DNA of 64,000 nt, from the NCBI GenBank assembly GCA_015061285.1, contig SUWW01000002.1:62001-126000 (forward strand), given 5' to 3'. Under the pieces are notes generated by a model. The model ran no database searches and was not told the origin of the DNA. It saw only the letters and a list, made by a program, of their open reading frames with translations. This stretch comes from Bacteroidales bacterium. GTDB taxonomy: Bacteria > Bacteroidota > Bacteroidia > Bacteroidales > Marinilabiliaceae. This document shows positions 54,883-64,000 of this stretch, in pieces. The position numbers were made by a program, and so were the translations under genes. Each line of letters starts with the position of its first letter. Positions within the stretch are counted from its first letter, which is position 1.

Positions 54883-55758
54883 TTATAGCACGTTGAGAAC
54901 TTGCTCTTTTATCTTCTCCAACTCGTCTTTCATCTGAATTACAAGGCGTTGCAAGTTTGCTTCGTTCGCTTTTGAACCGAGTGTATTTATTTCGCGGCCT
55001 ATCTCTTGTGCTATGAATCCAAGTTTTTTGCCTCCTTGATCCTCTTTTTCCATTGTTTCAATGAAATATTTAAGATGGTTGGCCAAACGAACTTTTTCCT
55101 CGTTTATGTCGAGTTTTTCAATGTAGAAAATAAGCTCTTGCTCGAGGCGGTTTTCATCAACGTTTTCTTTGCCTACAAGTTCGTCGAGATTTGCTTGTAT
55201 TCGTTGACGTATTTTTTCAACGCGTTGCGATTCGTATTTTGGTACTTCTTGCAAATAATTAGAAATAAGGCTTATGCGTTTGCGAAGATCTGCATCAAGC
55301 GAAGCTCCTTCTTGTTTGCGAAAAGCATTCAGGTTGTCGATTGTAGTGACTATGGTATTATGAATTTTTTCCCACTCTTGCTCGTCGAGTTGTTGCGCTT
55401 CCACTTTTACCGAATCGGGCAAAGTCATAATTATGCGCATTAAGTCCGAGTGACCATCTTCGCCGAGCGAGGTTGCAATGTCTTTCAACTGTTTATGATA
55501 TGCCTCTATCACAGGGCGATTGAGTTGAGCCAAGTGGTCGGCTGAAGTTGTCTCAACAAAAATTGTAAAATCTACTTTGCCGCGAAGCAGCGATGCTGAT
55601 ATTTCCGAACGGACTTCAAGCTCTTTCTCGCGATAGAGTGTCGGTATGCGTGTGCTGAGGTCCATTTGCTTGCTATTCAGCGACTTTATTTCAATGGTTA
55701 CTTTCTTGTTCGGCAATTCGCATACTGCTTTGCCGTAGCCTGTCATAGAATATATCAT
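54883..55758 (-). CDS. yicC: YicC family endoribonuclease
   Basis: I chose the start at 55758 (MIYSMTGYGKA) because the family always starts at MTGYG; the frame runs 12 codons further upstream. The protein has the N-terminal YicC domain and the C-terminal DUF1732 domain ending GREINTLGSKANEANLQRLVIQMKDELEKIKEQVLNVL. E. coli YicC is an endoribonuclease involved in sRNA turnover. It sits upstream of gmk. Confidence 0.94.
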   Translation of the reverse strand: MIYSMTGYGKAVCELPNKKVTIEIKSLNSKQMDLSTRIPTLYREKELEVRSEISASLLRGKVDFTIFVETTSADHLAQLNRPVIEAYHKQLKDIATSLGEDGHSDLMRIIMTLPDSVKVEAQQLDEQEWEKIHNTIVTTIDNLNAFRKQEGASLDADLRKRISLISNYLQEVPKYESQRVEKIRQRIQANLDELVGKENVDENRLEQELIFYIEKLDINEEKVRLANHLKYFIETMEKEDQGGKKLGFIAQEIGREINTLGSKANEANLQRLVIQMKDELEKIKEQVLNVL

Positions 55759-55833
55759 AGTATCAAATTGTACTTTTTGAAAAATCGGGCGCAAAATTAA
55801 ATATTATGCATTTATTCGCCATTCGCAACTTCG

Positions 55834-56238
55834 TCAAACTTCAGTTTCTATTACTTCTGTCGATGTCCATGTGTCGGCAAGTCGATTGCCTGTCGCGGCA
55901 TAGGTCGCAATATCTACAATATTTAGTATAGGTATGAATAGTATGATGTTGCGCAAAACGAATTTGCGCCAGCTTAGGTGCAGCGAGTGATTATTATTAT
56001 CGACTATGCGTAGCTTATATACTGATTTGCCAAAACTCCTTCGGCTGCCAAAGGGTAGGGCATCGCGCAGGCAAAAAAATGCCAATGCTACAATCCAGCC
56101 AAACATTGGCAATAGCGATAACGCAGCGCACATGCTCAAGTCTATAATAAAAGCAGCGATACGCTTCATCGATTTCACTGTCAGAAGCATATCGACCATT
56201 TGCCGAACCTTTTGCTCTATCTCTGTAGCTTCGCTCAT
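55834..56238 (-). CDS. RDD family membrane protein
   Basis: The 134-residue protein contains an RDD-type region with hydrophobic helices (about 25-50, 100-120), the loop FCLRDALPFGSRRSFGKSVYKLRIVD, and RKFVLRNIILFIPI. RDD proteins are small membrane proteins of mostly unknown function, some linked to Na+/H+ exchange. It starts 2 bp after der. Confidence 0.85.
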   Translation of the reverse strand: MSEATEIEQKVRQMVDMLLTVKSMKRIAAFIIDLSMCAALSLLPMFGWIVALAFFCLRDALPFGSRRSFGKSVYKLRIVDNNNHSLHLSWRKFVLRNIILFIPILNIVDIATYAATGNRLADTWTSTEVIETEV

Positions 56239-56240
56239 TG

Positions 56241-57548
56241 CTATTTACGGCGCATCACAAGGTTGATAGGTACACCAGTGAAATCCCAATTTTCGCGAAT
56301 CTTGTTCTCCAAATAGCGTTTGTAGGGCTCTTTGATGTATTGTGGCAAGTTGCAGAAGAAGGCAAACGTTGGCGATGCCGATGGTAGCTGCGTTATATAT
56401 TTGATTTTTATGTATTTACCTTTTGTTGCGGGCGGCGGATAGTTCTCTATGAGCGGAAGCATAATTTCGTTCAACTTCGCAGTAGGCACGCGGCGTTTCA
56501 TGTTCTCATACACATGGTATGCCTCTTCGATTGCTTGATGTATACGCTGCTTCTTGGGCACAGACGTAAACACAATTGGGAAATCGGAATATGGAGCCAC
56601 AGACTTGTGCAAGAAATCAACCCATGCTTTGCTGGTGTTGCTATCTTTTTCTACTAAGTCCCATTTGTTTACAAGTACCACAATGCCCTTATTGTTGTTT
56701 TCTATGAGCGAGAAAATTTTCTTGTCTTGCGATTCAAAACCTCTCACTGCATCTATCATAAGTATGCAAACGTCGGAGTTCTCTATTGCTCTTACCGAAC
56801 GCATTGTTGAGTAGAATTCAATATCCTCCTTCTCTACTGTTTTCTTGCGAAGACCAGCAGTGTCGACAAGATAGAAGTCTTTGCCAAACTGGTTGTAGCG
56901 AGTGAATATAGAGTCGCGTGTAGTGCCTGCTATGTCGGTAACTATATTTCTGTCCTCGCCAAGGAATGCGTTGATAATGGAAGACTTACCAGCATTCGGA
57001 CGACCAACGACTGTGAATTTTGGCAGCGAGTCGTCGATGTCGCTATTTACATCCTTAGGCAAGCGGCTGAGAATCTCGTCGAGCAAATCGCCCGTGCCGC
57101 TACCATTCACCGATGATATTGCGTAAGGTTCGCCAAGTCCTAATGCATAGAATTCATGTATGTAGGCCATGCGTTCGCCTGTATCCACTTTGTTGGCAAC
57201 CACAATGACTGGTTTGCCACTACGACGTAGAAGGTCGGCAACCGAATCGTCGAAGTCGGTTATGCCTGTGAGCGTGTCGACAACGAAAAGTATCAGTGCT
57301 GCCTCGTCGATAGCAAGACGCACTTGTTTGCGAATCTCACCCTCGAATATATCATCTGTGTTAGAGGCATATCCACCAGTATCTATAATGGAAAATTCTT
57401 TACCGTTCCATGTTACTTTGCCATATTGTCGGTCGCGCGTTACGCCCGAAGCTTCGTCTACGATAGCTTGGCGAGTCTGCGTCAGACGGTTGAAAAGGGT
57501 CGATTTACCAACATTCGGACGACCCACAATTGCTACTATGTTTCCCAT
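56241..57548 (-). CDS. der: Ribosome biogenesis GTPase Der
   Basis: The 435-residue protein has two GTPase domains: [11 protein letters not shown] with DTGG and NKVD in the first, then [19 protein letters not shown] and NKWD in the second, and a C-terminal KH-like domain with [18 protein letters not shown] residues ([14 protein letters not shown]). It is essential for 50S subunit maturation. Upstream on the minus strand is a 143-bp gap to the rhodanese gene. Confidence 0.97.
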   Translation of the reverse strand: MGNIVAIVGRPNVGKSTLFNRLTQTRQAIVDEASGVTRDRQYGKVTWNGKEFSIIDTGGYASNTDDIFEGEIRKQVRLAIDEAALILFVVDTLTGITDFDDSVADLLRRSGKPVIVVANKVDTGERMAYIHEFYALGLGEPYAISSVNGSGTGDLLDEILSRLPKDVNSDIDDSLPKFTVVGRPNAGKSSIINAFLGEDRNIVTDIAGTTRDSIFTRYNQFGKDFYLVDTAGLRKKTVEKEDIEFYSTMRSVRAIENSDVCILMIDAVRGFESQDKKIFSLIENNNKGIVVLVNKWDLVEKDSNTSKAWVDFLHKSVAPYSDFPIVFTSVPKKQRIHQAIEEAYHVYENMKRRVPTAKLNEIMLPLIENYPPPATKGKYIKIKYITQLPSASPTFAFFCNLPQYIKEPYKRYLENKIRENWDFTGVPINLVMRRK

Positions 57549-57691
57549 CTGCGTTTATGTATATGTATGTATAAAATGATTTCAAAAAAGTTTGTAAATG
57601 TACTGTTTTTCGTTGAAAGTCTGTTGTCGGTAGTTCTAAGTTTGAAAATGTTGGTAGTATGTATATACAAACAATCTACTCGCCAATCTTT

Positions 57692-58099
57692 TTATTCAAG
57701 ACCCGAATCTATTTTGCCCGTCCAGTTGATAATGCCATCTTTTACATTGTAGGCTTCATATCCCATATCTTTCAGAATATCCATTGCTATTTTGCTTCGC
57801 TGCCCGAGGTGACAATAAACAAGCACAGGGCGCGTCTTATCTAACATTGAAGCCGCATGCTTGCCAAATCCGTCGGTTTTCACGTCCAGATTCAAAGCTC
57901 CATGTATGTGACCAGCACGAAATTCCTGTTCTGTTCTGACGTCAAGTATTTGATATTTAGGGTCTTCGGTTAATCTCGCAAACTCATCTATTGATATGCT
58001 ACCATCGCTATCAGACGATACTCCGTGGGAGCATGATATTAACATCGATAATATCAGTAAGCCAAAAGCAATCCTACATGTAAGAAATTTTTTATTCAT
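57692..58099 (-). CDS. Rhodanese-like lipoprotein
   Basis: The 135-residue protein has a lipoprotein signal (lipobox LISC near residue 22) and one rhodanese domain with the active-site loop VYCHLGQRS, where the Cys carries the persulfide. It is predicted to be a membrane-anchored periplasmic sulfurtransferase or redox protein. It is divergent from the mmdA operon. Confidence 0.92.
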   Translation of the reverse strand: MNKKFLTCRIAFGLLILSMLISCSHGVSSDSDGSISIDEFARLTEDPKYQILDVRTEQEFRAGHIHGALNLDVKTDGFGKHAASMLDKTRPVLVYCHLGQRSKIAMDILKDMGYEAYNVKDGIINWTGKIDSGLE

Positions 58100-58208
58100 G
58101 GGGTATTTTGATTTATTATGGCAAATGTAATAATCTGATTTTTACATACCTACAAAATTTACAAAGCCTAATAATTCTTAACCAAAGATATTTGTGGCTT
58201 AACGTAAT

Positions 58209-58238
58209 TTTGCAAATATTAGCATTTGTGTACTTTTG
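58209..58238 (+). promoter_or_regulatory. Promoter of the mmdA operon
   Basis: TTTG at 58209-58212 and TACTTTTG at 58231-58238 are 18 bp apart, a good match to the Bacteroidota -33/-7 pattern. The leader to the ATG at 58334 is about 90 nt and holds a short inverted repeat ATCAACG/CGTTGAT at 58272-58308. Confidence 0.75.
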
Positions 58239-58333
58239 CATTCCGATAAATAAGAATAGACATAACCAGTATCAACGAAAAAAGAAGTGTAACTACCTCC
58301 CCGTTGATGCCTAAAACATAACCTTTTAACAGC

Positions 58334-59884
58334 ATGGAAGGAATAAAGAAATTAATGGACAACCGCGCAAAAGCAAAAATGGGTGGTGGTCAAAAAAGAA
58401 TAGATGCTCAGCACGAAAAGGGTAAGCTCACCGCACGTGAACGCATTGATTTATTGGTAGATGAAGGAAGTTTCGAAGAAACAGACATGTTTGTGACGCA
58501 TCGTTGCACAAATTTCGGAATGGATAGCAAAAAATCACTCGGCGATGGTGTTGTGTGTGGCAGTGCGACTATTAATGGTCGTTTAGTATTCGTCTATGCA
58601 CAAGATTTCACTGTGCTTGGAGGCTCTCTTTCGGAGACTATGGCAAAAAAGATTTGCAAGATTATGGACGCGGCTCTCAAAGTTGGCGCTCCTGTAATTG
58701 GTCTTAACGATTCTGGTGGCGCACGTATTCAAGAGGGTGTTGCTGCTTTGGCTGGCTTCGCAGAAATATTCCAACGCAACATTATGGCTTCGGGTGTGAT
58801 TCCTCAGATCTCGGCCATACTCGGCCCTTGTGCTGGCGGAGCTGTTTATTCGCCTGCTCTGACCGATTTCATACTTATGAATAGAACAAACAGCTACATG
58901 TTCCTTACAGGTCCTAAAGTGGTGAAGACGGTTACGTATGAAGAGGTCGATGAAGAAGAACTTGGTGGCGCTGGCGTGCATTCTCAAAAATCGGGCGTGG
59001 CTCAGTTTGTGTCCGAAAATGAAGAAGATGCTATGCAAACCATTCGCGAACTTCTCTCATATATACCACAAAACAACCGCGAAGAGGCTGCCATAATATC
59101 ATGTGACGATCCTGTCGATCGTGTGGCCGATGAACTGAACGAGATCATTCCAGATGATTCTAATAAAGCCTATGATGTTAAGCAAATCATATTTGCCATC
59201 ATCGACAATGGACGATTCTTTGAAGTTCATAAAGATTTCGCACAGAATATTATTGTTGGTTTCGCTCGTTTCAATGGACGTTCGGTGGGCATTGTAGCCA
59301 ACCAACCTAATAAGAAAGGCGGTTCGCTCGATATTAATGCCTCGCGCAAAGCAGCTCGTTTTGTTCGTTTTTGCGATGCTTTCAACATACCTATTGTTAC
59401 ACTTGTTGATGTCCCAGGATTCTTGCCTGGTACGGCGCAAGAGTATGGCGCGGTAATAAGTCATGGTGCAAAACTTCTGTATGCATACGGCGAAGCTACA
59501 GTGCCGAAGATTACCATAATTATGCGAAAAGCTTATGGCGGTGCGTATATAGTCATGAGTAGTAAGCACTTGCGTGGTGATGTCAATTTCGCATGGCCAT
59601 CGGCTGAGATTGCTGTAATGGGTCCTAAAGGAGCAGTTGAGATACTCCAAAGCAAGAAAATAGCAGAGCTTACAGATGAGAAAGAAAAGGCAGAGTTTAT
59701 AGCAAATGCCGAAACAGAATATAAAGATTTGTTTGCTAATCCATACGATGCAGCGCACTTTGGCTATATCGATGATGTGATAGAACCACGCAATACGCGC
59801 TATCGCATTATTCGTGCTTTGGAATCTATGGCAAACAAACGCGATCAAAATCCACCTCGCAAACATTCAAATCTGCCCTTGTAA
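58334..59884 (+). CDS. mmdA: Methylmalonyl-CoA decarboxylase carboxyltransferase alpha subunit
   Basis: The 516-residue protein has both carboxyltransferase halves: N-terminal [22 protein letters not shown] and [16 protein letters not shown], then [24 protein letters not shown] and [18 protein letters not shown]. It transfers the carboxyl group from methylmalonyl-CoA to biotin, producing propionyl-CoA. The same family includes propionyl-CoA carboxylase beta, but the downstream OadG, biotin carrier and OadB genes favour the Na+-pumping decarboxylase of the succinate-to-propionate pathway. Confidence 0.95.
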   Translation: MEGIKKLMDNRAKAKMGGGQKRIDAQHEKGKLTARERIDLLVDEGSFEETDMFVTHRCTNFGMDSKKSLGDGVVCGSATINGRLVFVYAQDFTVLGGSLSETMAKKICKIMDAALKVGAPVIGLNDSGGARIQEGVAALAGFAEIFQRNIMASGVIPQISAILGPCAGGAVYSPALTDFILMNRTNSYMFLTGPKVVKTVTYEEVDEEELGGAGVHSQKSGVAQFVSENEEDAMQTIRELLSYIPQNNREEAAIISCDDPVDRVADELNEIIPDDSNKAYDVKQIIFAIIDNGRFFEVHKDFAQNIIVGFARFNGRSVGIVANQPNKKGGSLDINASRKAARFVRFCDAFNIPIVTLVDVPGFLPGTAQEYGAVISHGAKLLYAYGEATVPKITIIMRKAYGGAYIVMSSKHLRGDVNFAWPSAEIAVMGPKGAVEILQSKKIAELTDEKEKAEFIANAETEYKDLFANPYDAAHFGYIDDVIEPRNTRYRIIRALESMANKRDQNPPRKHSNLPL

Positions 59885-59896
59885 ATTGATAATGGT

Positions 59897-60715
59897 ATGA
59901 AAAACTTAACAGTTCTTCTAATCATATTGGCCGCTTGCTTCACGTCAAAAGCGCAAACTCCGGCAGATCTTCGTATCAACGAAATTGCTGTTATGCGTGA
60001 TAGCAGTGGTGTGGCGAATGATGTGTGGATAGAAATATACAACTCATCGACCAGCAGAATAGATATGCAGCAGTTGTTTATTAGCGACGACCGTAACAAC
60101 TTGCGCAAATGTCATATACCAGCTAATCATAACGAGACTCAGTTTCCCTCGCGTGGCTTCGTAGTTCTCGATGGTGATGGACAACGCGACAAAGGTGCAT
60201 TGCATACTTCGTTCGATCTTAGTAAGTCGAAATGGCTCTATTTGGTGGAGTCGAATGGATATATAATTATCGATAGTGCTGCGGTGCCTCAGTCGGGCGT
60301 ATCAGCTCGCGTAGTTGATGGTAGTGGCGAATGGCAAATAGTACAAACTGCAACTAAAGGCTATTCTAATATGCCAGATGACGGCATAGCCAATGCAGAG
60401 AAATTCACCACTGTCGACCCATATGGTGGAGGTGTAGCAATAATATCTATGTCGGTGGTGTTTTCGGTGCTTATTGTGCTTTCACTGACGTTTACGCTTG
60501 TGGGTAAATTCTTCAAGCGAAAAGATGAAAAACTTACAGTGTCGGTATCGACAAATAATGTTACTGCCCCTAAATCGACTGATAGCACTGATGATGATAT
60601 GGCTGCCGTTGCCGTGGCCGTCACGCTATATCTCAACGATGCTCACGACGATGCTAATCATCGTTTAACCATTGTGCGTACTTCATCGGAAGCATGGAAA
60701 AATGCAGTGTTGTAA
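59897..60715 (+). CDS. OadG-like decarboxylase gamma subunit with lamin-tail ectodomain
   Basis: The 272-residue protein has a signal peptide (1-20, ending SKAQ) and an extracytoplasmic lamin-tail-like domain (about 21-165; LRINEIAV, DVWIEIYNSSTSRID, SRGFVVLDGDGQ). A membrane helix follows at 179-203 (GGGVAIISMSVVFSVLIVLS, as in OadG), then a cytoplasmic tail containing Asp/Ala-rich and basic residues. OadG anchors the decarboxylase complex on the membrane and stabilises it. The large ectodomain is not part of ordinary OadG (about 80-100 residues). It lies 12 bp after mmdA. Confidence 0.85.
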   Translation: MKNLTVLLIILAACFTSKAQTPADLRINEIAVMRDSSGVANDVWIEIYNSSTSRIDMQQLFISDDRNNLRKCHIPANHNETQFPSRGFVVLDGDGQRDKGALHTSFDLSKSKWLYLVESNGYIIIDSAAVPQSGVSARVVDGSGEWQIVQTATKGYSNMPDDGIANAEKFTTVDPYGGGVAIISMSVVFSVLIVLSLTFTLVGKFFKRKDEKLTVSVSTNNVTAPKSTDSTDDDMAAVAVAVTLYLNDAHDDANHRLTIVRTSSEAWKNAVL

Positions 60716-60742
60716 TCATTAACCTCGAAAAACAGATTTGTA

Positions 60743-61168
60743 ATGGCATATAAATTTAAGCTTAATGGAAAGCGCTACGAAGCAAACGTAGTTAGCGATA
60801 CAGATAATATTATAGAAATAGAACTCAATGGCAAACGCTACACAGTAGAGGTGGAACGAGAACAACCCAAACCTCGTCCTGCAGCGCCCATAATAACTCC
60901 TACCGCAGCGCAAATGCCTTCGGCTCCAACTCAACCGCAAAACAAACCAGCTAAGGTGAAGAAAATTACTTCACCACTGCCAGGTGTGGTTCTTGACGTC
61001 AAAGTGCAACCTGGTGATGCAGTGAAACGTGGTCAAGTGGTGATGATTCTCGAAGCCATGAAAATGGAAAACGAGATTGAAGCTACCGACGACGGCATTG
61101 TATCGTCGATTTCTAAATCAAAAGGCGACTCCGTAATGGAAGGTGATACGCTCATTGTTCTGCAATAA
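60743..61168 (+). CDS. Biotin carboxyl carrier subunit
   Basis: The 141-residue protein ends in a biotinyl domain with the biotinylation motif EAMKMENE (Lys107), preceded by a Pro/Ala-rich linker (about 42-72; a flexible arm) and a short N-terminal segment. It carries carboxybiotin between MmdA and the membrane beta subunit. It starts 27 bp after the OadG-like gene and 9 bp before oadB. Confidence 0.95.
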   Translation: MAYKFKLNGKRYEANVVSDTDNIIEIELNGKRYTVEVEREQPKPRPAAPIITPTAAQMPSAPTQPQNKPAKVKKITSPLPGVVLDVKVQPGDAVKRGQVVMILEAMKMENEIEATDDGIVSSISKSKGDSVMEGDTLIVLQ

Positions 61169-61177
61169 AAAGGAGAT

Positions 61178-62335
61178 ATGGATAGCAGTTTTTTCAGTTT
61201 TATTTGCGATAGTGTTTCGCAATTCTTGCATTTCACAGCGTTTGCCAATTTTACCGTTGGCCACCTCGTGATGATAGCTATAGGTTTGTTCTTTATCTAT
61301 TTAGCTATAGCCAAAGAATACGAACCTATGTTGTTGGTTCCTATTGGATTTGGCATACTTATAGGAAATATTCCATTTGTACCAGGATTGAAAATAGGTA
61401 TATATGAAGATGGCTCAGTGCTCAACTATTTATATTTTGGTGTAAGTCAAGGAGTCTATCCGCCATTGATATTTCTTGGTATAGGTGCTATGACCGATTT
61501 CTCGGCTTTGCTGAGCAACCCACGATTAGTGCTTATTGGTGCTGCAGCCCAAATAGGCATTTTCGGAGCATACTGTACGGCCTTAGCTCTCGGGTTTACT
61601 CCAAACGAAGCTGGTGCCATAGGTATTATCGGTGGTGCCGATGGCCCTACAGCTATTTTCCTTTCGTCGAAACTTGCCCCCGATCTTATGGGCGCAATAG
61701 CCATATCGGCTTATTCATACATGGCACTTGTACCTGTTATACAACCTCCTATTATGCGATTCCTTACTACCGATAAGGAGCGTCGCATACGTATGAAACC
61801 GCCACGTGCCGTATCGCGTCAAGAGAAGATTATTTTCCCAATCATTGGTCTATTGCTTACTTGTTGGCTTGTTCCTTCGGGTCTTCCTTTGCTTGGTATG
61901 CTCTTCTTCGGTAATCTTTTGAAAGAGTGTGGTGTGACAAAACGCCTTGCCGATACAGCCAAAGGACCTCTCATAGATATTGTAACAATACTTATTGGTG
62001 TTACTGTAGGTGCATCAACTCAAGCAACGACATTCCTTACTCTCAAGTCGGTGGGAATATTTGCTCTTGGAGCAGCATCGTTTGTGATGGCAACATCGGG
62101 CGGTGTGCTATTTGTAAAGTTTTTCAACTTATTCCTCAAGGAGGGTAACAAGATTAATCCTCTTATTGGTAATGCTGGTGTTTCGGCAGTCCCCGATAGC
62201 GCTCGTGTGTCGCAAGTTGAAGGCTTGAAGTACGATAAAACCAACTACTTACTAATGCATGCTATGGCGCCTAATGTGGCTGGTGTGATTGGTAGTGCTG
62301 TAGCGGCTGGTATTATTTTGAGCTTCTTTAGTTAA
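61178..62335 (+). CDS. oadB: Na+-transporting decarboxylase beta subunit
   Basis: The 385-residue membrane protein has the OadB/MmdB signatures GIGAMTDFSALLSNPRL, GIIGGADGPTAIFLSS (with the conserved acidic Na+ site), and GNAGVSAVPDSARVSQ. It decarboxylates carboxybiotin and couples this to Na+ export across the inner membrane, so the operon conserves energy from propionate formation. A strong terminator follows. Confidence 0.95.
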   Translation: MDSSFFSFICDSVSQFLHFTAFANFTVGHLVMIAIGLFFIYLAIAKEYEPMLLVPIGFGILIGNIPFVPGLKIGIYEDGSVLNYLYFGVSQGVYPPLIFLGIGAMTDFSALLSNPRLVLIGAAAQIGIFGAYCTALALGFTPNEAGAIGIIGGADGPTAIFLSSKLAPDLMGAIAISAYSYMALVPVIQPPIMRFLTTDKERRIRMKPPRAVSRQEKIIFPIIGLLLTCWLVPSGLPLLGMLFFGNLLKECGVTKRLADTAKGPLIDIVTILIGVTVGASTQATTFLTLKSVGIFALGAASFVMATSGGVLFVKFFNLFLKEGNKINPLIGNAGVSAVPDSARVSQVEGLKYDKTNYLLMHAMAPNVAGVIGSAVAAGIILSFFS

Positions 62336-62355
62336 CCATACATATATTAAATGAT

Positions 62356-62393
62356 ACTCCACAATCTTTTATCGAGGTTGTGGAGTTTTTTTT
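62356..62393 (+). terminator. Terminator of the mmdA-oadB operon
   Basis: ACTCCACAA (62356-62364) pairs perfectly with TTGTGGAGT (62378-62386), followed by eight T. Confidence 0.92.
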
Positions 62394-62428
62394 GTCGTAT
62401 ATATATTGTGTTATATCAGCGCGGATTG

Positions 62429-64000
62429 CTATTCGTAAGACATTTGTGTTAGCACTTGACGATACGCAGAGAAAATATTTGATTTCGATACAAATCCTAC
62501 GTATTTACGATTTTGTAGTACAGGTAGATTCCAAGCTCCAGTGCGTTCAAATTTATTCATTACGCTTTCCATAGGTTCATCGGCTTCGACGAACGATGGC
62601 GGAATTGTCATTACCTCTCGCACTTGCATGGTGTCATATAAATCTTTATTGAACATCACCTCCTTGATGTCGCTAAGAAGCACAACACCAATAAGTTCGC
62701 CTCGAAGATTTACCACGGGGAAGAGGTTGCGATGCGATTTTGTTATAGCTTGTACGAGTTGCCCAAGAGTGTCTTTGGGCGATAGAACGATAAAATTCTT
62801 TTCAATGACGCTGCTAATATGCATCAGCGTAAGCACCGTTTTGTCGCGTTCGTGTGTGAGCAGTTTGCCTTCTACGGCAAGTGGCTTGGTATATATACTC
62901 TGTTGCTCGAAAATGCCAATTGTGATATACGACACAGCCGAAGCAATCATAAGAGGTACGAGAAGTTGATAACCATTAGTTATTTCGGCTATCAGGAATA
63001 TGGATGTTAATGGGGCGTGCATCACACCTGACATCACACCTGCCATACCTACTAAAGTAAAGTTCTCGATAGGTAGCGTAATTAATCCAAGCAAGTTTAA
63101 CCCATAGGCGAACACGAAACCCGCGACACCACCAATAAATAGACTTGGGGCAAATGTTCCTCCCACGCCACCAGCTCCAGTGGTTGAGGCTGTTGCGAAT
63201 GTTTTGAATATGAGTACTCCAAAGGCGAATATAAGTAGTGTTATCTCATTGTTGCCCAATAGTGATATTGGAGAATCTTTTATAATGCTTTGATATTCAC
63301 CATTTAGTAGACTTGTAATTGTTGAATAACCCTCGCCATATAGTGGAGGGAAAAGGAAGATGAGTGTACCTAATACCAAACAACCAATAGCCCAGCGTTT
63401 ATATATGTTATGCACGGCTCCCATTTTACGTTCGCAAAACCACATGCCACGTGTAAAAGCTAAAGCTACCAAGCCTGCAAATAATCCTAAAGCCACATAA
63501 AATGGTAGCTCCCATAGGTTGAAATCTGTAACACTTGAGGCTACAAATTCCACGTCGCGCCCTAAGAAGTAGTAGGTTACGGCAGTAGACGAAATGGCCG
63601 AAATGAGCAGAGGAGCTATAGAGGCCATTGTGAGGTTGAGCATAAGTATTTCCAGAGTGAAAATCATGCCCGCAATAGGAGCTTTGAACGCACCTGCTAT
63701 ACCACCTGCTGCGCCACATGCCATAAGAAGCGTAACTGTTTTATAGTCAAGGCCGAACATTTTACCTATGTTAGAACCGATACTCGCGCCCGAAAGTGCA
63801 ATTGGTGCTTCGGCTCCTACCGAACCACCAAAACCGATGGTAAACGAACTGGCAATAATATTAGAGTAGCTGTGGTGTTTGGCTATGTTGGAACCGCGTT
63901 GCGAAATGGCGTATAGAATCTTAGTGATGCCGTGACCAAGGTTGTCGCGTACAAAGAATTTTACGTAAACAAGTGTTATTAGTATGCCTACAGCTGGCGT
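62429..64000 (-). CDS. ClC family chloride channel with CBS domains (cut by window end)
   Basis: The frame stays open to the last base, giving 523 visible residues without the N-terminus. GSVGAEAPIALSGASIGS fits the selectivity and gating-Glu motif of ClC proteins (usual form GxGxEGP), with Ala for the Gly after the Glu. GGVGGTFAPSLFIGG is the second conserved helix end. Two CBS repeats follow (LVQAITKSHRNLFPVVN, VMNKFERTGAWNLPVLQ), a nucleotide-binding regulatory pair. Channel or Cl-/H+ exchanger cannot be decided. It converges with the mmdA operon. Confidence 0.93.
   Translation of the reverse strand, partial: TPAVGILITLVYVKFFVRDNLGHGITKILYAISQRGSNIAKHHSYSNIIASSFTIGFGGSVGAEAPIALSGASIGSNIGKMFGLDYKTVTLLMACGAAGGIAGAFKAPIAGMIFTLEILMLNLTMASIAPLLISAISSTAVTYYFLGRDVEFVASSVTDFNLWELPFYVALGLFAGLVALAFTRGMWFCERKMGAVHNIYKRWAIGCLVLGTLIFLFPPLYGEGYSTITSLLNGEYQSIIKDSPISLLGNNEITLLIFAFGVLIFKTFATASTTGAGGVGGTFAPSLFIGGVAGFVFAYGLNLLGLITLPIENFTLVGMAGVMSGVMHAPLTSIFLIAEITNGYQLLVPLMIASAVSYITIGIFEQQSIYTKPLAVEGKLLTHERDKTVLTLMHISSVIEKNFIVLSPKDTLGQLVQAITKSHRNLFPVVNLRGELIGVVLLSDIKEVMFNKDLYDTMQVREVMTIPPSFVEADEPMESVMNKFERTGAWNLPVLQNRKYVGFVSKSNIFSAYRQVLTQMSYE

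Overview
The window is a stretch of a Bacteroidales chromosome (phylum Bacteroidota); I cannot fix the family. The reasons are promoters of the TAnnTTTG type, a complete MoxR-DUF58-BatABCDE cluster, a hybrid two-component regulator fusing sensor, kinase, receiver and AraC parts, a Na+-pumping decarboxylase cluster, a DUF4922 protein, and a two-piece M16 peptidase. Nothing looks like phage, plasmid, insertion sequence, CRISPR or rRNA; the only RNA gene I can support is tmRNA. The ends cut a signal peptidase-like gene (left) and a ClC chloride channel gene (right).

Region by region. 1-3.5 kb: signal peptidase tail, Bax-inhibitor-1 protein, a LuxR-type regulator with a degenerate receiver, and a DUF3078 protein. 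3.56-3.95 kb: ssrA. 4.0-6.4 kb: the most unusual locus, three tandem paralogues sharing a five-cysteine N-terminal module (two ending in TonB_C domains, one in a short unique tail), followed by an overlapping radical SAM activase-like gene. 6.7-16.0 kb: an efflux supercluster, with a YtrA/GntR-controlled ABC pair, the regulator, then a MacB-type ATPase, two FtsX-fold permeases, a HlyD adaptor, a TolC-like channel and a DUF2807 lipoprotein. 16.0-20.6 kb: a noncoding mosaic of palindromes, tex, rnpA-yidD-recX, and an NlpC/P60 lipoprotein. 20.6-25.5 kb (minus): GT2 glycosyltransferase, DUF4922, SpoIID-like, xseA. 25.7-32.4 kb: hybrid regulator and a PgpH-type HD phosphodiesterase. 32.6-37.7 kb: outer-membrane protein, a 42-bp degenerate repeat array, mntP, a C69 dipeptidase and an esterase.

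37.9-46.3 kb (minus): the Bat cluster moxR-DUF58-BatD-like-batA-batB-batC-batD-batE. 46.7-47.9 kb: SPOR lipoprotein and a secreted YhcH/YjgK/YiaL protein. 47.9-57.5 kb (minus): housekeeping genes (M16 pair, DUF486, SLC13 transporter, amidase, nadD, gmk, yicC, RDD, der). 57.7-62.3 kb: rhodanese lipoprotein, then mmdA-oadG-biotin carrier-oadB for Na+-coupled methylmalonyl-CoA decarboxylation. The right end is the ClC channel.

Noncoding DNA is rich in short repeats. Seven copies of a TGTCATYCTGAGCG element lie between genes in the left half, usually beside arrays of AATTGAAAATTGA-like words. There is also a seven-base tandem repeat abutting the tex promoter and the 42-bp array before mntP.
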